Shown here piece after piece: positions 23,744-32,294 of a DNA stretch of 64,000 nucleotides. Origin of the DNA: a virus; the IMG/VR virus record IMGVR_UViG_3300023174_000050, positions 1 through 64,000 of that record. One strand, written 5' to 3'. The notes under the pieces are model-generated. The model saw only the letters and a list, made by a program, of their open reading frames with translations. It did not search any database and was not told the origin of the DNA. Position 1 is the stretch's first letter. Every line of letters begins with the position of its first letter. A program made the translations under genes and the position numbers.

Positions 23744-26575
23744 ATGGCAAAACATGTAATATTAGAAAGTTACACATTCAATCCAACTACCAGAACGGTG
23801 ACGGTGAATGGTAAAAATATCCGCAGAGAACAGTTATTATTGATTACAAACGTAACACGTAATACTGTTATCTATAATTTTAGTGATCCCAATTTAACTG
23901 CCACTTCATATACAAATGCAACCTCTACAATCGGCCCTGGCGGTGGCATATTAGAAACAACTACAATTATATTGAATTATAATACTGCAGCAATGAGCAG
24001 TTCTGATAAGTTAAGTATTCTTGTTGAAGAAACTTATCAGGAATTTATACCTGCAGAAACCTATATGGATCCTGTCGGTAAGATGAGAATGTCTGAGCCA
24101 CAATCATTAATTGATACTGACTTTGAGTATGGTATACAACCAACAAAATGGGAAAGTATTACATTACTCGATAACAGACCAACTGCATTTTACAATGCAC
24201 AGGGTTCAATGACGTTCTCAAATATTACTGGGTCTTATCAGGGAAATACCTCAGTATTAGTTGCTACTGCAGATACTGTTACTCCTAATCTTTATATTGG
24301 TGCTCCTATATTCATACAAGGCTCACAGGATGCAGGTAACGTTGACGGTTGGTGGATTGTTGAAACTCTAGGTAACAACGCATACTTCACATTCAGAACA
24401 ACAGGTATTCCTGCATGGCCATTATATGATAGTACAAAAACAATTATCTATTCTGGTGCATATTATACTGGATCAGCAATCAACGTAAATAACGTATCAG
24501 TTACATCTAACGTTATTACAATTTCAACAACTAACTCTCATGGTTTTGAAATAGGAAATCCTATTTGGATTAATAATACTACCGGTGTTGGTATGTTGAA
24601 CGGTCCTTGGATAGTAGCAACTGTCCCAACAAGTAATTTATTAACAGCAAACGGTTATAACTTTACAGGTGCAGGCCCATTAGTTGCAACTAATTCTCCA
24701 TTTGCATCTAATGTATTATTCGCAAGACCAACAAGTTATGTTCAACACAGAGCATTTGATGGTGGCGTGCAGATGACAAACCAAGGCTCATCTCATGGTT
24801 GGCAAGTTATTAGACAGACCCGCAGATATTTCCGTTACCAATCAGGTAAAGGTATTCAATTTAGTACAGGTTCAATTATAAAACCTGCATTAGCTGTTGA
24901 TACTTTGACATCTGTAGGCACTACAGTTACAGTAAATTGTAGACAAACGCATGGATTGAATCCAGGTGCCAACATTGTTGTTACTGGGGCAAATGAAACT
25001 GCATATAACGGAACATATACAGTTGCTTCAACATTAAATCCATTGACATTTACTTATACTGCAGCAACTTCGCCTACTGCTACTCCTGCAACAGGATTCC
25101 CAATAACTGTTTCACCTTCCGCATGGTATGGATCTAAAACTCGTATCGGAATGTTTGACACTCAAAATGGTTTCTTCTTCGAATTCGATGGTCAAACATT
25201 ATATACTGTTAAGAGATCTAGTACTCAACAAATTGCTGGTTCAGTTACGGTTAATCCTGGTTCACCCATAGTAACAGGTGTTAACACAAGATTTTCTACA
25301 CAACTACTTCCTCAAGATTTTATTGTAATCAGAGGCATGAGCTATATGGTTCAGACTATCATAAGTGATACTCAACTAATAATAGCTCCTGAATATAGAG
25401 GATCTGTTAGCGCAATAAAATGTCTAGTATCTAAAACCATTGATGTTAGATATGCACAATCTTCATGGAACATTGATACTTGCGACGGCAATGGTGCAAG
25501 TTTATTTAATTTAGATTTGACTAAAATGCAAATGTTCTATATCGATTATTCTTGGTATGGTGCAGGTGCTGTTAGATTTGGATTTAAAAATAATAGAGGC
25601 GAGGTAATATATTGCCATCGTATCACCAATAACAATACAAATACTGAAGCGTATATGCGTTCTGGTAATATGTGTGCAAGATATGAAACTAATACGTTGG
25701 CTCCATATTCTAGTTTAACTGCCTCAATATCTAGTGGATCAGGTACAGGATCCACATTTACCGTGGCGGATGCATCAGGATTCCCGCCAGCAGGTACAGT
25801 TATGGTTACTGCTTCAGGTAATCAAAGTGCCGCAATTGAATATATTTCATATTCGGCAAAATCTGCAAACACGTTCACTATTGCAAATAGAGCAGTTTTT
25901 GGTGGTCAAAGTACCGCACAACAATTTACATATTCAGCAACAGCCCCTATTGGAGTAACATTAGCTGCACCGCAGAATGCGGTAACAATATCACATTGGG
26001 GGTCATCTGTTATTATGGATGGTAAATACGACGATGATAAATCGCTGGTATTTAACATTGGACAAAACAATCCATTACAAAATTTACCAAATAATAGCAG
26101 ATACGCAATTATCAGTCTTCGTATTGCTCCGAGCGTTGATAATGGTTTTGTTGGTCAATTAGGCCAAAGAGAAATTGTTAATCGTATGCAATTGATTTTA
26201 CGCCAAATGGATGCTTTAACAACGGCTCCTTACCGTATTGATGTTATATTGAACGGTACACCTACTTCAGGGACTTGGACTAATGTGGGCGGATCAAGTT
26301 TGGCGCAGTATGTCTTGCATGCAAATGCGACTCCAATAGTTGGCGGTGAAAGCATGTTCTCATTCTTTACCAATACTGCTGGACAAACACAACAGGACAT
26401 GACAATTGCAAGAGATCTTGGAACAAGTATTTTAGGTGGCGGAGCAACTACTGCAATCAATACTGCATTGGGCAAATATCCCGATGGACCAGATGTTATT
26501 ACAATTTGTGCAACAGCACTTAGCCCTATAGGTAACATTTTCTCTCGTGTAAGTTGGACTGAAGCACAGGCTTAA
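23744..26575 (+). CDS. Large virion structural protein (tail fibre or baseplate type)
   Basis: The product has 943 residues and is the largest gene in the window. The sequence MSEPQSLIDTDFEYGIQPTK near residue 115 and the following 'WESITLLDNRPTAFYN' mark a family of large virion proteins in T4-like aquatic phages. Internal Thr/Ser/Asn-rich stretches recur with 'SVTSNVITISTTNSHGFEIG' and 'TVTVNCRQTHGLNPGANIVV', suggesting repeated small beta domains. The C-terminal third (IMDGKYDDDKSLVFNIGQNN) is highly conserved in this family. No enzyme motif is visible. Confidence 0.85.
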   Translation: MAKHVILESYTFNPTTRTVTVNGKNIRREQLLLITNVTRNTVIYNFSDPNLTATSYTNATSTIGPGGGILETTTIILNYNTAAMSSSDKLSILVEETYQEFIPAETYMDPVGKMRMSEPQSLIDTDFEYGIQPTKWESITLLDNRPTAFYNAQGSMTFSNITGSYQGNTSVLVATADTVTPNLYIGAPIFIQGSQDAGNVDGWWIVETLGNNAYFTFRTTGIPAWPLYDSTKTIIYSGAYYTGSAINVNNVSVTSNVITISTTNSHGFEIGNPIWINNTTGVGMLNGPWIVATVPTSNLLTANGYNFTGAGPLVATNSPFASNVLFARPTSYVQHRAFDGGVQMTNQGSSHGWQVIRQTRRYFRYQSGKGIQFSTGSIIKPALAVDTLTSVGTTVTVNCRQTHGLNPGANIVVTGANETAYNGTYTVASTLNPLTFTYTAATSPTATPATGFPITVSPSAWYGSKTRIGMFDTQNGFFFEFDGQTLYTVKRSSTQQIAGSVTVNPGSPIVTGVNTRFSTQLLPQDFIVIRGMSYMVQTIISDTQLIIAPEYRGSVSAIKCLVSKTIDVRYAQSSWNIDTCDGNGASLFNLDLTKMQMFYIDYSWYGAGAVRFGFKNNRGEVIYCHRITNNNTNTEAYMRSGNMCARYETNTLAPYSSLTASISSGSGTGSTFTVADASGFPPAGTVMVTASGNQSAAIEYISYSAKSANTFTIANRAVFGGQSTAQQFTYSATAPIGVTLAAPQNAVTISHWGSSVIMDGKYDDDKSLVFNIGQNNPLQNLPNNSRYAIISLRIAPSVDNGFVGQLGQREIVNRMQLILRQMDALTTAPYRIDVILNGTPTSGTWTNVGGSSLAQYVLHANATPIVGGESMFSFFTNTAGQTQQDMTIARDLGTSILGGGATTAINTALGKYPDGPDVITICATALSPIGNIFSRVSWTEAQA

Positions 26576-26578
26576 TCA

Positions 26579-27835
26579 ATGGCACATATAGTATCTACAA
26601 CCCAGCCCCCATCGGGAGCTCTCGGGGATGAATGGTATAATCCCGCAACTAATATTTTATACAAATACTTGGCTTTTGGTGGAACTACACCTTCATGGAT
26701 AGCCAATCCGGGTGTAGTAAAAATTAATTCATTTTCCTATCCGGCAGGTGTAACAAGTTTAAGCACTGCGGGCAATCTGTCTATCACAGTTAATGGATCT
26801 GGATTTAATTCCGGAATACAAATATTTCTAGGTTCAATAAAATGTGCAACAACATTTATAAGCCCTACACAGTTAGTATTTGCAGCTCCGGTAAGTAATG
26901 TAGGCAATTATTTGCTTTATGCTTATAATACCGATGGTAGTTCTGCTGTATTGCCTGCAGGAATAACATATGTAGCTGCCGCCGCGGCATTTTCAATAGA
27001 ATACTTAGTAGTAGCAGGTGGCGGTGCAGGTGGCAACACCGCTGGCGGCGGCGGCGGCGGTGGAGGATTTAGAACTGCTACAACTGTCTCTGTTACTCCC
27101 GGATCTCCTATAGTAATTACAGTTGGAGGTGGCGGAACTACTGCACCCACATTTGGAGCCAACGGAACAGATTCCACCATGACTGGAACAGGAACAAATT
27201 TTGCTAATGTACTTGCATCTGGCGGTGGCGGTGGCGGAACATATTCTGCCACACCCGCAAACAGACACGGTAGATCAGGTGGTTCTGGAGGTGGTGGTGG
27301 CGGTTATGTATCTGCAGGCGATCAAACCATTGGACAGCCAGGCACCGGCAATGCCGGCGGGTACAGTCCGGTAGAAGGATTTGCAGGTGGAACTGGCGCC
27401 ACCTTTGGTGCTGGCGGCGGTGGCGCTGGTGCTGTAGGCGGCAACGGTAGTGCTAGTGCTGCAGGAGCAGGGGGTGCCGGATCACCTTCTTCAATAACAG
27501 GTATAGGTTCTAATGTGTATTATGCTGGCGGTGGTGGTGCGTCCGGTGATAGTTATGGTGGTTCGGATGGTGGTATTGGCGGTGGCGGTCGAGGACAGCC
27601 TTCTGCTGGCGGCGCAACTAATGTAAATGGTACTATAAACACCGGCGGCGGCGGCGGAGGTGGTGGTGGTCAAAGTGGTGCAGGAGGATTTGGTCAAGGT
27701 GGTGCAGGAGTAGTTATTGTACGTCATCCATCTGCATACCCCACTGCAAATACTACAGGATCCAATGTGGTTGTTGCAAGTTCGGGTGGATTTGTTGTAT
27801 ACAAATACTTTAGCTCAGGTACAATAACATTCTAA
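26579..27835 (+). CDS. Glycine-rich tail adhesin 7 with IPT/TIG domain
   Basis: The product has 418 residues. Residues 1-45 are a short fibre-like module (TQPPSGALGDEWYNPATNIL). Residues ~48-138 look like an IPT/TIG immunoglobulin-type domain (LSITVNGSGFNSGIQIFLGS, TQLVFAAPVSNVGNYLLYAY). From ~142, VEYLVVAGGGAGG-type sequence opens the glycine-rich body, which ends FVVYKYFSSGTITF. Its N-terminal domains are not found in the other members. Confidence 0.85.
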   Translation: MAHIVSTTQPPSGALGDEWYNPATNILYKYLAFGGTTPSWIANPGVVKINSFSYPAGVTSLSTAGNLSITVNGSGFNSGIQIFLGSIKCATTFISPTQLVFAAPVSNVGNYLLYAYNTDGSSAVLPAGITYVAAAAAFSIEYLVVAGGGAGGNTAGGGGGGGGFRTATTVSVTPGSPIVITVGGGGTTAPTFGANGTDSTMTGTGTNFANVLASGGGGGGTYSATPANRHGRSGGSGGGGGGYVSAGDQTIGQPGTGNAGGYSPVEGFAGGTGATFGAGGGGAGAVGGNGSASAAGAGGAGSPSSITGIGSNVYYAGGGGASGDSYGGSDGGIGGGGRGQPSAGGATNVNGTINTGGGGGGGGGQSGAGGFGQGGAGVVIVRHPSAYPTANTTGSNVVVASSGGFVVYKYFSSGTITF

Positions 27836-27845
27836 GAATATAAAA

Positions 27846-27986
27846 ATGACAACAAAAATAGTATTATCACAAATAACCGCTCCTGGCACAGTACCTGGAC
27901 AACTTCTATCAACACAACAAAGCGGAAACGTTATTATTGTAGTTGCAAGTGAAGATGTTGACAGTTTTTTGCTTGCGGGAATGTAA
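27846..27986 (+). CDS. Small virion-associated peptide, second module copy
   Basis: The product has 46 residues (MTTKIVLSQITAPGTVPGQL...), hydrophobic and beta-rich. It occupies the same position as the 52-residue gene at 20045, first in the small peptide / 109-residue / adhesin module. Sequence identity to that gene is weak by eye, so homology rests mainly on synteny. A TATAAAAA near-late element lies just before it. Confidence 0.6.
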   Translation: MTTKIVLSQITAPGTVPGQLLSTQQSGNVIIVVASEDVDSFLLAGM

Positions 27987-27995
27987 GGAAAACAA

Positions 27996-28325
27996 ATGGC
28001 AAAAGCATATAAAGTTTTAGGGCAAGCATTACCAAATCCTGCATCATATGCAGATTTATACTTAGTACCTGCAGGAGCAAGTGCAGTTGTATCTACATTA
28101 GCAGTATGTAATACATCTGCGGCGAATGTGACATTTAGAGCAGCTGTTAGAAAAGGCGGAAATGCTTTAACTACTGCACAATTTTTTGCATATGATGTGG
28201 CGCTTCCTGCTCAAGATACAGTAGGATTGACACTTGGTATTACTATGGCATCTGCAGATGTATTAACAGTATATTCATTTGCAGGGAATGTCACATTTAA
28301 CTTATTTGGTGCAGAGATAACCTAA
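27996..28325 (+). CDS. Small tail-associated protein, paralogue of the one at 20211
   Basis: The product has 109 residues, exactly the length of its paralogue at 20211, and they align end to end (YKVLGQALPNPASYADLYLV; QFFAYDVALPAQDTVGLTLG; NLFGAEIT). It shares one base with the next adhesin's ATG, as in the first copy. The module was therefore duplicated as a unit. Confidence 0.75.
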   Translation: MAKAYKVLGQALPNPASYADLYLVPAGASAVVSTLAVCNTSAANVTFRAAVRKGGNALTTAQFFAYDVALPAQDTVGLTLGITMASADVLTVYSFAGNVTFNLFGAEIT

Positions 28326-29287
28326 TGGGAATGTTTCGTTTGACAGAGAAAACAGTCTCTGCAAATAGATTTAATGTTGGATATACAGGAAATGCGATTA
28401 TTTCGCCTTTGAATACCTACGTTGCACCTTCTCCTGCACCATCGGGACCCGCACCAGCACCGCCTGTTATCAAGATAGGATACCTATTAGTAGGCGGTGG
28501 TGGTGGCGGCGGGCAAGCGGGTGGGGATATTGGCGGTGCAGGAGGCGGTGGCGGTGGCGGTGTTGTCCTCGGAAATGTAAATGTACCTGCAGGTACTCCT
28601 ATTAGTTTTGTATGGGGAGGTGGAGGTGCAGGCCAACCATCAAGCAATCCAGGTCCACAGGCGGGCATCACAGGATCGAATACAACCTTAAGCGCACCGG
28701 GAATTACCACAGTAGTTGCACTTGGCGGCGGCGGTGGCGGTTCAGGAACAGGTGCTCCAAGTCCTGCTGCATTGTTAGGTCGTTCAGGGGGATCGGGTGG
28801 CGGAGGATATCCTACGGGAGGAACAGGTGTTCAACCAACATGGAATTCTGGCAATCCTGCAGTTTCTTCACAATATGGAAATGCCGGGGGGTCTAATCCC
28901 GCAGCAGCCTCAGAAGGAACGGGTGGCGGCGGTGCTGGTGGGGCAGGAGTATTAGCTCCGGCACCGGGTGTAAACAGAGCGGGCGGTGCAGCTTTGCCTA
29001 TTGCTGCATTTTCTGTAGATGTTGCGGGAGGGGGAAACACTGCTCCTACTACCTGGAGTGTGACCTCGAGCGGATCACCTGGTTCGTCTGGCGGTTTCGG
29101 AGGGCAAAGTTCTTCTGGTTATCCTGCGTCAGGTACTTCTGGCAATGGCGGTGGCGGATTAATTATATTAATGGTACCAACTTCAAGTTATCCTGGAACT
29201 GCTGTTGGAGCTACAGTAACAACACCCGGGGCAGCCCCAGGAATGACAGTACTAACCTATACTGCAAGTGGAACCTATACCGCATAA
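28325..29287 (+). CDS. Glycine-rich tail adhesin 8
   Basis: The product has 320 residues, Ala/Pro-richer than the others (PAPSGPAPAPPVIKIGYLLV opens the Gly region). The C-terminus (PGMTVLTYTASGTYTA) and the lack of the RHPSAY-type segment mark it as a divergent member. It is the third gene of the second module copy. Confidence 0.84.
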   Translation: MGMFRLTEKTVSANRFNVGYTGNAIISPLNTYVAPSPAPSGPAPAPPVIKIGYLLVGGGGGGGQAGGDIGGAGGGGGGGVVLGNVNVPAGTPISFVWGGGGAGQPSSNPGPQAGITGSNTTLSAPGITTVVALGGGGGGSGTGAPSPAALLGRSGGSGGGGYPTGGTGVQPTWNSGNPAVSSQYGNAGGSNPAAASEGTGGGGAGGAGVLAPAPGVNRAGGAALPIAAFSVDVAGGGNTAPTTWSVTSSGSPGSSGGFGGQSSSGYPASGTSGNGGGGLIILMVPTSSYPGTAVGATVTTPGAAPGMTVLTYTASGTYTA

Positions 29288-29293
29288 ACAATA

Positions 29294-30553
29294 ATGTCCA
29301 TAAAAAGTATAAAATCTAGTAAAACTGCAAAAAATGCAAGATTAAACACTTTTAATCTTCCTACTGTAGTTAGTAATTTGAGTATAATACCCATAGGTAC
29401 AGTATCATTTACGTCTGTACCTACAAGTATAGATGAAGGTTCTATTGCTAACATTAGTATTTTAACTTCGGGGCTTGCCGATTCTAAAATACTATATTGG
29501 ACAGTTAATAATATTTCTACAACCAATGCAGATTTTATAGCATCAAATGGTACAGTAAATGCAATTTTTGGTAGTGGCACTTTTGCAATAACTCCTTCGT
29601 TATATTATTTGGAAGGAACTGAAACATTTAGAATAGATATTAGATCAAGTTCCGTTACTGGTAATATACTGGTAACAAGTAATATTATTTCAATAAATGA
29701 TACAAGTACCATAGATCCTCCAGTAGTTGAATACTTAGTAGTTGCTGGCGGTGGCGGTGGTGGCAATTACGGTGGTGGTGGTGGCGCAGGCGGTGTCAAG
29801 AGAGCTGCTTCATATCCAGTAAATCCATACACACCATATACTATTACTGTAGGCGGTGGTGGCTTGGGAGGATTAGGTTTCCCTGCTATTCAATCTGGTA
29901 CCAATGGCAGTGATTCCCAATTTACACCTGCAATCGTTTCCACGGGGGGTGGTGGCGGCGGAAAATATTTAACTGCAGGCAATCCCGGAGGTTCAGGGGG
30001 TGGCGGTGGTATGGCAACAGCCTCTCCTGGAATTGTTCCCGTCGGCTTAGCGTCGCCAGCTGGACAAGGAAACAACGGTGGTGCTGGCAGATATAATCCT
30101 TCTGCCCAAGTTGGAGGTGGAGGCGGTGGCGCTGGATTCTACGGAGAAGATGGACCAACAGCTGCAGAAGTTCGCGGTGGAGCCGGTGGTTATGGCATTA
30201 TATCCTTTATAAATGGATCAAACCTTTATTATGCTGGCGGTGGCGGTGGTGTTGCTGTATCTGGAGGTGGAGGCGTTCAAAGCGCGGGTGGCGCTGGAGG
30301 CGGCGCTGCAGGTTATACGGGTCCTGGTTCTGGATACGCTGCAAACGGTTTAGTAAATACTGGCGGTGGCGGTGGTGGCGGTGGCGCTGCTGCGTTTGCA
30401 GCATCCACAGGAAATGGTGGGTCGGGTGTAGTTGTCATTAGACATTCAAATGTCTACGCACTTGCAACCACAACAGGTTCACCAAATGTAATATATTCCA
30501 ATGCCAATATTATTTACCAATTTTGGCAATCTGGCACAATTATTTTCAATTAA
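29294..30553 (+). CDS. Glycine-rich tail adhesin 9 with Calx-beta-like domain
   Basis: The product has 419 residues. Residues ~30-140 resemble a Calx-beta/Ig-like domain (VPTSIDEGSIANISILTSGL, GTFAITPSLYYLEGTETFRI, ISINDTSTID). 'VEYLVVAGGGGGGN' follows at ~144, then the Gly-rich body. The ending NVIYSNANIIYQFWQSGTI belongs to the NVIYANANIIYRF subtype. As in the IPT-bearing member, an extra N-terminal domain distances the adhesin tip from the tail. Confidence 0.85.
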   Translation: MSIKSIKSSKTAKNARLNTFNLPTVVSNLSIIPIGTVSFTSVPTSIDEGSIANISILTSGLADSKILYWTVNNISTTNADFIASNGTVNAIFGSGTFAITPSLYYLEGTETFRIDIRSSSVTGNILVTSNIISINDTSTIDPPVVEYLVVAGGGGGGNYGGGGGAGGVKRAASYPVNPYTPYTITVGGGGLGGLGFPAIQSGTNGSDSQFTPAIVSTGGGGGGKYLTAGNPGGSGGGGGMATASPGIVPVGLASPAGQGNNGGAGRYNPSAQVGGGGGGAGFYGEDGPTAAEVRGGAGGYGIISFINGSNLYYAGGGGGVAVSGGGGVQSAGGAGGGAAGYTGPGSGYAANGLVNTGGGGGGGGAAAFAASTGNGGSGVVVIRHSNVYALATTTGSPNVIYSNANIIYQFWQSGTIIFN

Positions 30554-30612
30554 TTAGTTAATAAATAAAAAGACATAGTGTTTAATAACACGTAATCTAA
30601 AGGAGAAAAAAA

Positions 30613-31008
30613 ATGGCACATTATGCACACGTAGAAAATGGTATAGTAACTCAAGTTATTGTGGCTGATCAAGATTTTATCAACTCAGGCGCAGTCGGTA
30701 ATCCTTCATCTTGGGTACAAACAAGTTATAATACACAGGGTGGCACACATCGTAACGGTGGCACACCATTAAGAAAAAATTATGCAGGCATTGGGTTTGT
30801 ATATGATGCAGGTAGAGATGCATTTTATGCACCTCAACCATATCCAAGTTGGACTTTGGATGAGGAAACTTGTTATTGGAACCCTCCGGTAGCACAACCC
30901 ACTCCTGTCATGCCGACGGAAACTGAAGCAGGTACATTCTACACATGGAATGAATCTACTACATCCTGGGATGCTCAAACCATTCCTGCCTTAGGTACCC
31001 CAGCTTAA
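30613..31008 (+). CDS. Conserved virion-associated protein of T4-like phages
   Basis: The product has 131 residues. The pattern SYNTQGGTHRNGGTPLRKNY then AGIGFVYDAGRDAF and PQPYPSWTLDEETC is a widespread signature in virion proteins of aquatic T4-like myoviruses, function unknown. It closes the structural block. The 60-base gap before it holds the late-like AATAAATA and a small GTGTT/AACAC palindrome, and it has a strong AAGGAG site. Confidence 0.85.
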   Translation: MAHYAHVENGIVTQVIVADQDFINSGAVGNPSSWVQTSYNTQGGTHRNGGTPLRKNYAGIGFVYDAGRDAFYAPQPYPSWTLDEETCYWNPPVAQPTPVMPTETEAGTFYTWNESTTSWDAQTIPALGTPA

Positions 31009-31024
31009 TCTTTCGGATAAGCAC

Positions 31025-31047
31025 CGACCCGTTTGGCAGACGGGTCG
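31025..31047 (+). terminator. Terminator-like hairpin at the end of the structural block
   Basis: Perfect 8-bp stem CGACCCGT (31025-31032) with ACGGGTCG (31040-31047), 7-base loop. There is no U-run; the -35 box of the next promoter begins two bases later. Confidence 0.6.
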
Positions 31048-31048
31048 C

Positions 31049-31077
31049 TTGACTTCTCGAGTCAAGTATTATATAAT
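31049..31077 (+). promoter_or_regulatory. Sigma70-type phage promoter with overlapping inverted repeat
   Basis: TTGACT 31049-31054, 17-base spacer, TATAAT 31072-31077. A perfect inverted repeat CTTGACT (31048-31054) / AGTCAAG (31060-31066) covers the -35 and half the spacer, a suitable operator position. It serves the lysis gene at 31166. Confidence 0.85.
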
Positions 31078-31109
31078 TATCCTGTGATCAAATAAATCCC
31101 TAAAAAATT

Positions 31110-31129
31110 GTGCTCTAAGCACTCTTTTT
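31110..31129 (+). terminator. Attenuator/terminator-like hairpin in the lysis-gene leader
   Basis: GTGCT (31110-31114) pairs with AGCAC (31118-31122) around a 3-base loop, followed by TCTTTTT. It lies between promoter and gene, so it could attenuate transcription of the hydrolase. Confidence 0.5.
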
Positions 31130-31165
31130 CTCAGTTTTTGAGTGGGATAAACTATAGGAGAAAAT

Positions 31166-31747
31166 ATGGATATTAGTTTAAAAACTAACAGTGCAACCAT
31201 TGGTAGTTTAGCAGCGAACATCTTAAGAACCGTAGGATTTATTCTTGTTATATGGGCAGTAACACTGGCATGTAAAGCGAGATTAAATCATATTAAAGAG
31301 ACACAGGTGGACTGGCCACATAACTATGTTAGTGCCACTACAAAGATAAAAGAACTAGATTGCCTAACTAAAAACATTTATTGGGAAGCGGCATCCGAAC
31401 CATTCGAAGGAAAGGTTGGAGTAGCACAAGTAACAATAAATAGAGTAGAGTCGGGCAAGTTCGCAAGTTCGATTTGTGGAGTAGTATACCAAAAGAATAT
31501 CTTTTATGAGAAGGTTATTTGTCAGTTTAGTTGGTATTGCGAAAACACTCACAAGATTAGACCCATACACAAACAATTATGGGCAGAAAGTGAGTTGGTG
31601 GCTAAGAAAGTTCTATTAGAAAATTTTAGGCTTCCGGCATTGAAGAATGCGTTGTATTATCACGCAGATTATATTAATCCTGGGTGGAAAAACCCCAAAA
31701 TTGACCAGATCGGTAGACACATCTTTTACGGAGATAGAAAATCATGA
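31166..31747 (+). CDS. SleB-type cell-wall hydrolase (endolysin candidate)
   Basis: The product has 193 residues. A hydrophobic segment at ~24-42 (VGFILVIWAVTLACK) may be a signal-arrest-release or anchor sequence. The catalytic part matches the SleB/hydrolase-2 family of peptidoglycan-cleaving enzymes: LTKNIYWEAASEPFEGKVGV (the catalytic Glu is in WEA), AQVTINRV and CQFSWYCE. It overlaps the next, membrane-protein gene by four bases, and the pair looks like a lysis unit. A GH19 hydrolase at 62022 is a second candidate. Confidence 0.85.
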   Translation: MDISLKTNSATIGSLAANILRTVGFILVIWAVTLACKARLNHIKETQVDWPHNYVSATTKIKELDCLTKNIYWEAASEPFEGKVGVAQVTINRVESGKFASSICGVVYQKNIFYEKVICQFSWYCENTHKIRPIHKQLWAESELVAKKVLLENFRLPALKNALYYHADYINPGWKNPKIDQIGRHIFYGDRKS

Positions 31748-32049
31748 ACTTCTTTAACATTAACGCCATTCGAAATTTTGTAAATGAGCATTTGCATAAA
31801 ATTTCTGCTGACACTTTGGGTTGGCTGGCGGCGATAGTAATACATTGCGCCACACTACCATCATTGTTGGCATTGATTACAGGAATAAGTGATAACACAC
31901 CCAGTCTTGATGTTGTGCTGATGATGTGGGCAGGGTTAGTTTTGTTATTTGCCAGAGCAATCGTATTGAAAGATTCTCTCAATATTATTACAATAGGAGT
32001 AGGATTCATAGCACAGGCATCGTTGATGGCGTTGGTATTATTCAAATAA
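31744..32049 (+). CDS. Small membrane protein, holin-like
   Basis: The product has 101 residues with about three hydrophobic segments (~24-45, 55-72, 80-100) and a short charged N-terminus. It overlaps the hydrolase gene, which suggests a holin, but small membrane proteins are common in phages and no holin signature is visible. Confident only that it is an integral membrane protein. Confidence 0.65.
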   Translation: MNFFNINAIRNFVNEHLHKISADTLGWLAAIVIHCATLPSLLALITGISDNTPSLDVVLMMWAGLVLLFARAIVLKDSLNIITIGVGFIAQASLMALVLFK

Positions 32050-32050
32050 T

Positions 32051-32263
32051 ATGAGCAAACTTGCATTATATGGTAGGCCATACGTGGTTTTTGATGCAAA
32101 AAACAAAGATCATAGACGATGGTTCGCTGATTTTAACAAAAGCCAAACGTGGTCTCATTGCCCAGTTAGATTTGTAATTGATCATGACCATGGTGATCTT
32201 GTAACTATGATTCAAAGAAATCTAATTCAATATTATGTTGACAGAGAATTTAAGACAGGTTGA
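32051..32263 (+). CDS. Conserved hypothetical protein
   Basis: The product has 70 residues (MSKLALYGRPYVVFDAKNKD, then HRRWFADFNKSQTWSHCPV), compact and aromatic. I recognise the type from other T4-like aquatic phages but no function. Its stop codon lies inside the -35 box of the next promoter. Confidence 0.65.
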   Translation: MSKLALYGRPYVVFDAKNKDHRRWFADFNKSQTWSHCPVRFVIDHDHGDLVTMIQRNLIQYYVDREFKTG

Positions 32264-32288
32264 CACCTAATCGAAAAGGTGTTATAAT
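32260..32288 (+). promoter_or_regulatory. Sigma70-type phage promoter
   Basis: TTGACA 32260-32265, 17-base spacer ending AAAAGGTGT, TATAAT 32283-32288, seven bases before the phosphoesterase ATG. A TG dinucleotide just upstream of the -10 gives an extended -10. Confidence 0.9.
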
Positions 32289-32294
32289 TAGAGT

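Noticed and set aside
13008-30553. Long open frames on the minus strand, rich in Pro, within the glycine-rich genes
   Set aside because: They are the reverse complement of GGN-rich codons (Pro/Ala/His-rich shadows). They have no ribosome-binding sites and no consistent ends, and the plus-strand frame is the one conserved among paralogues.
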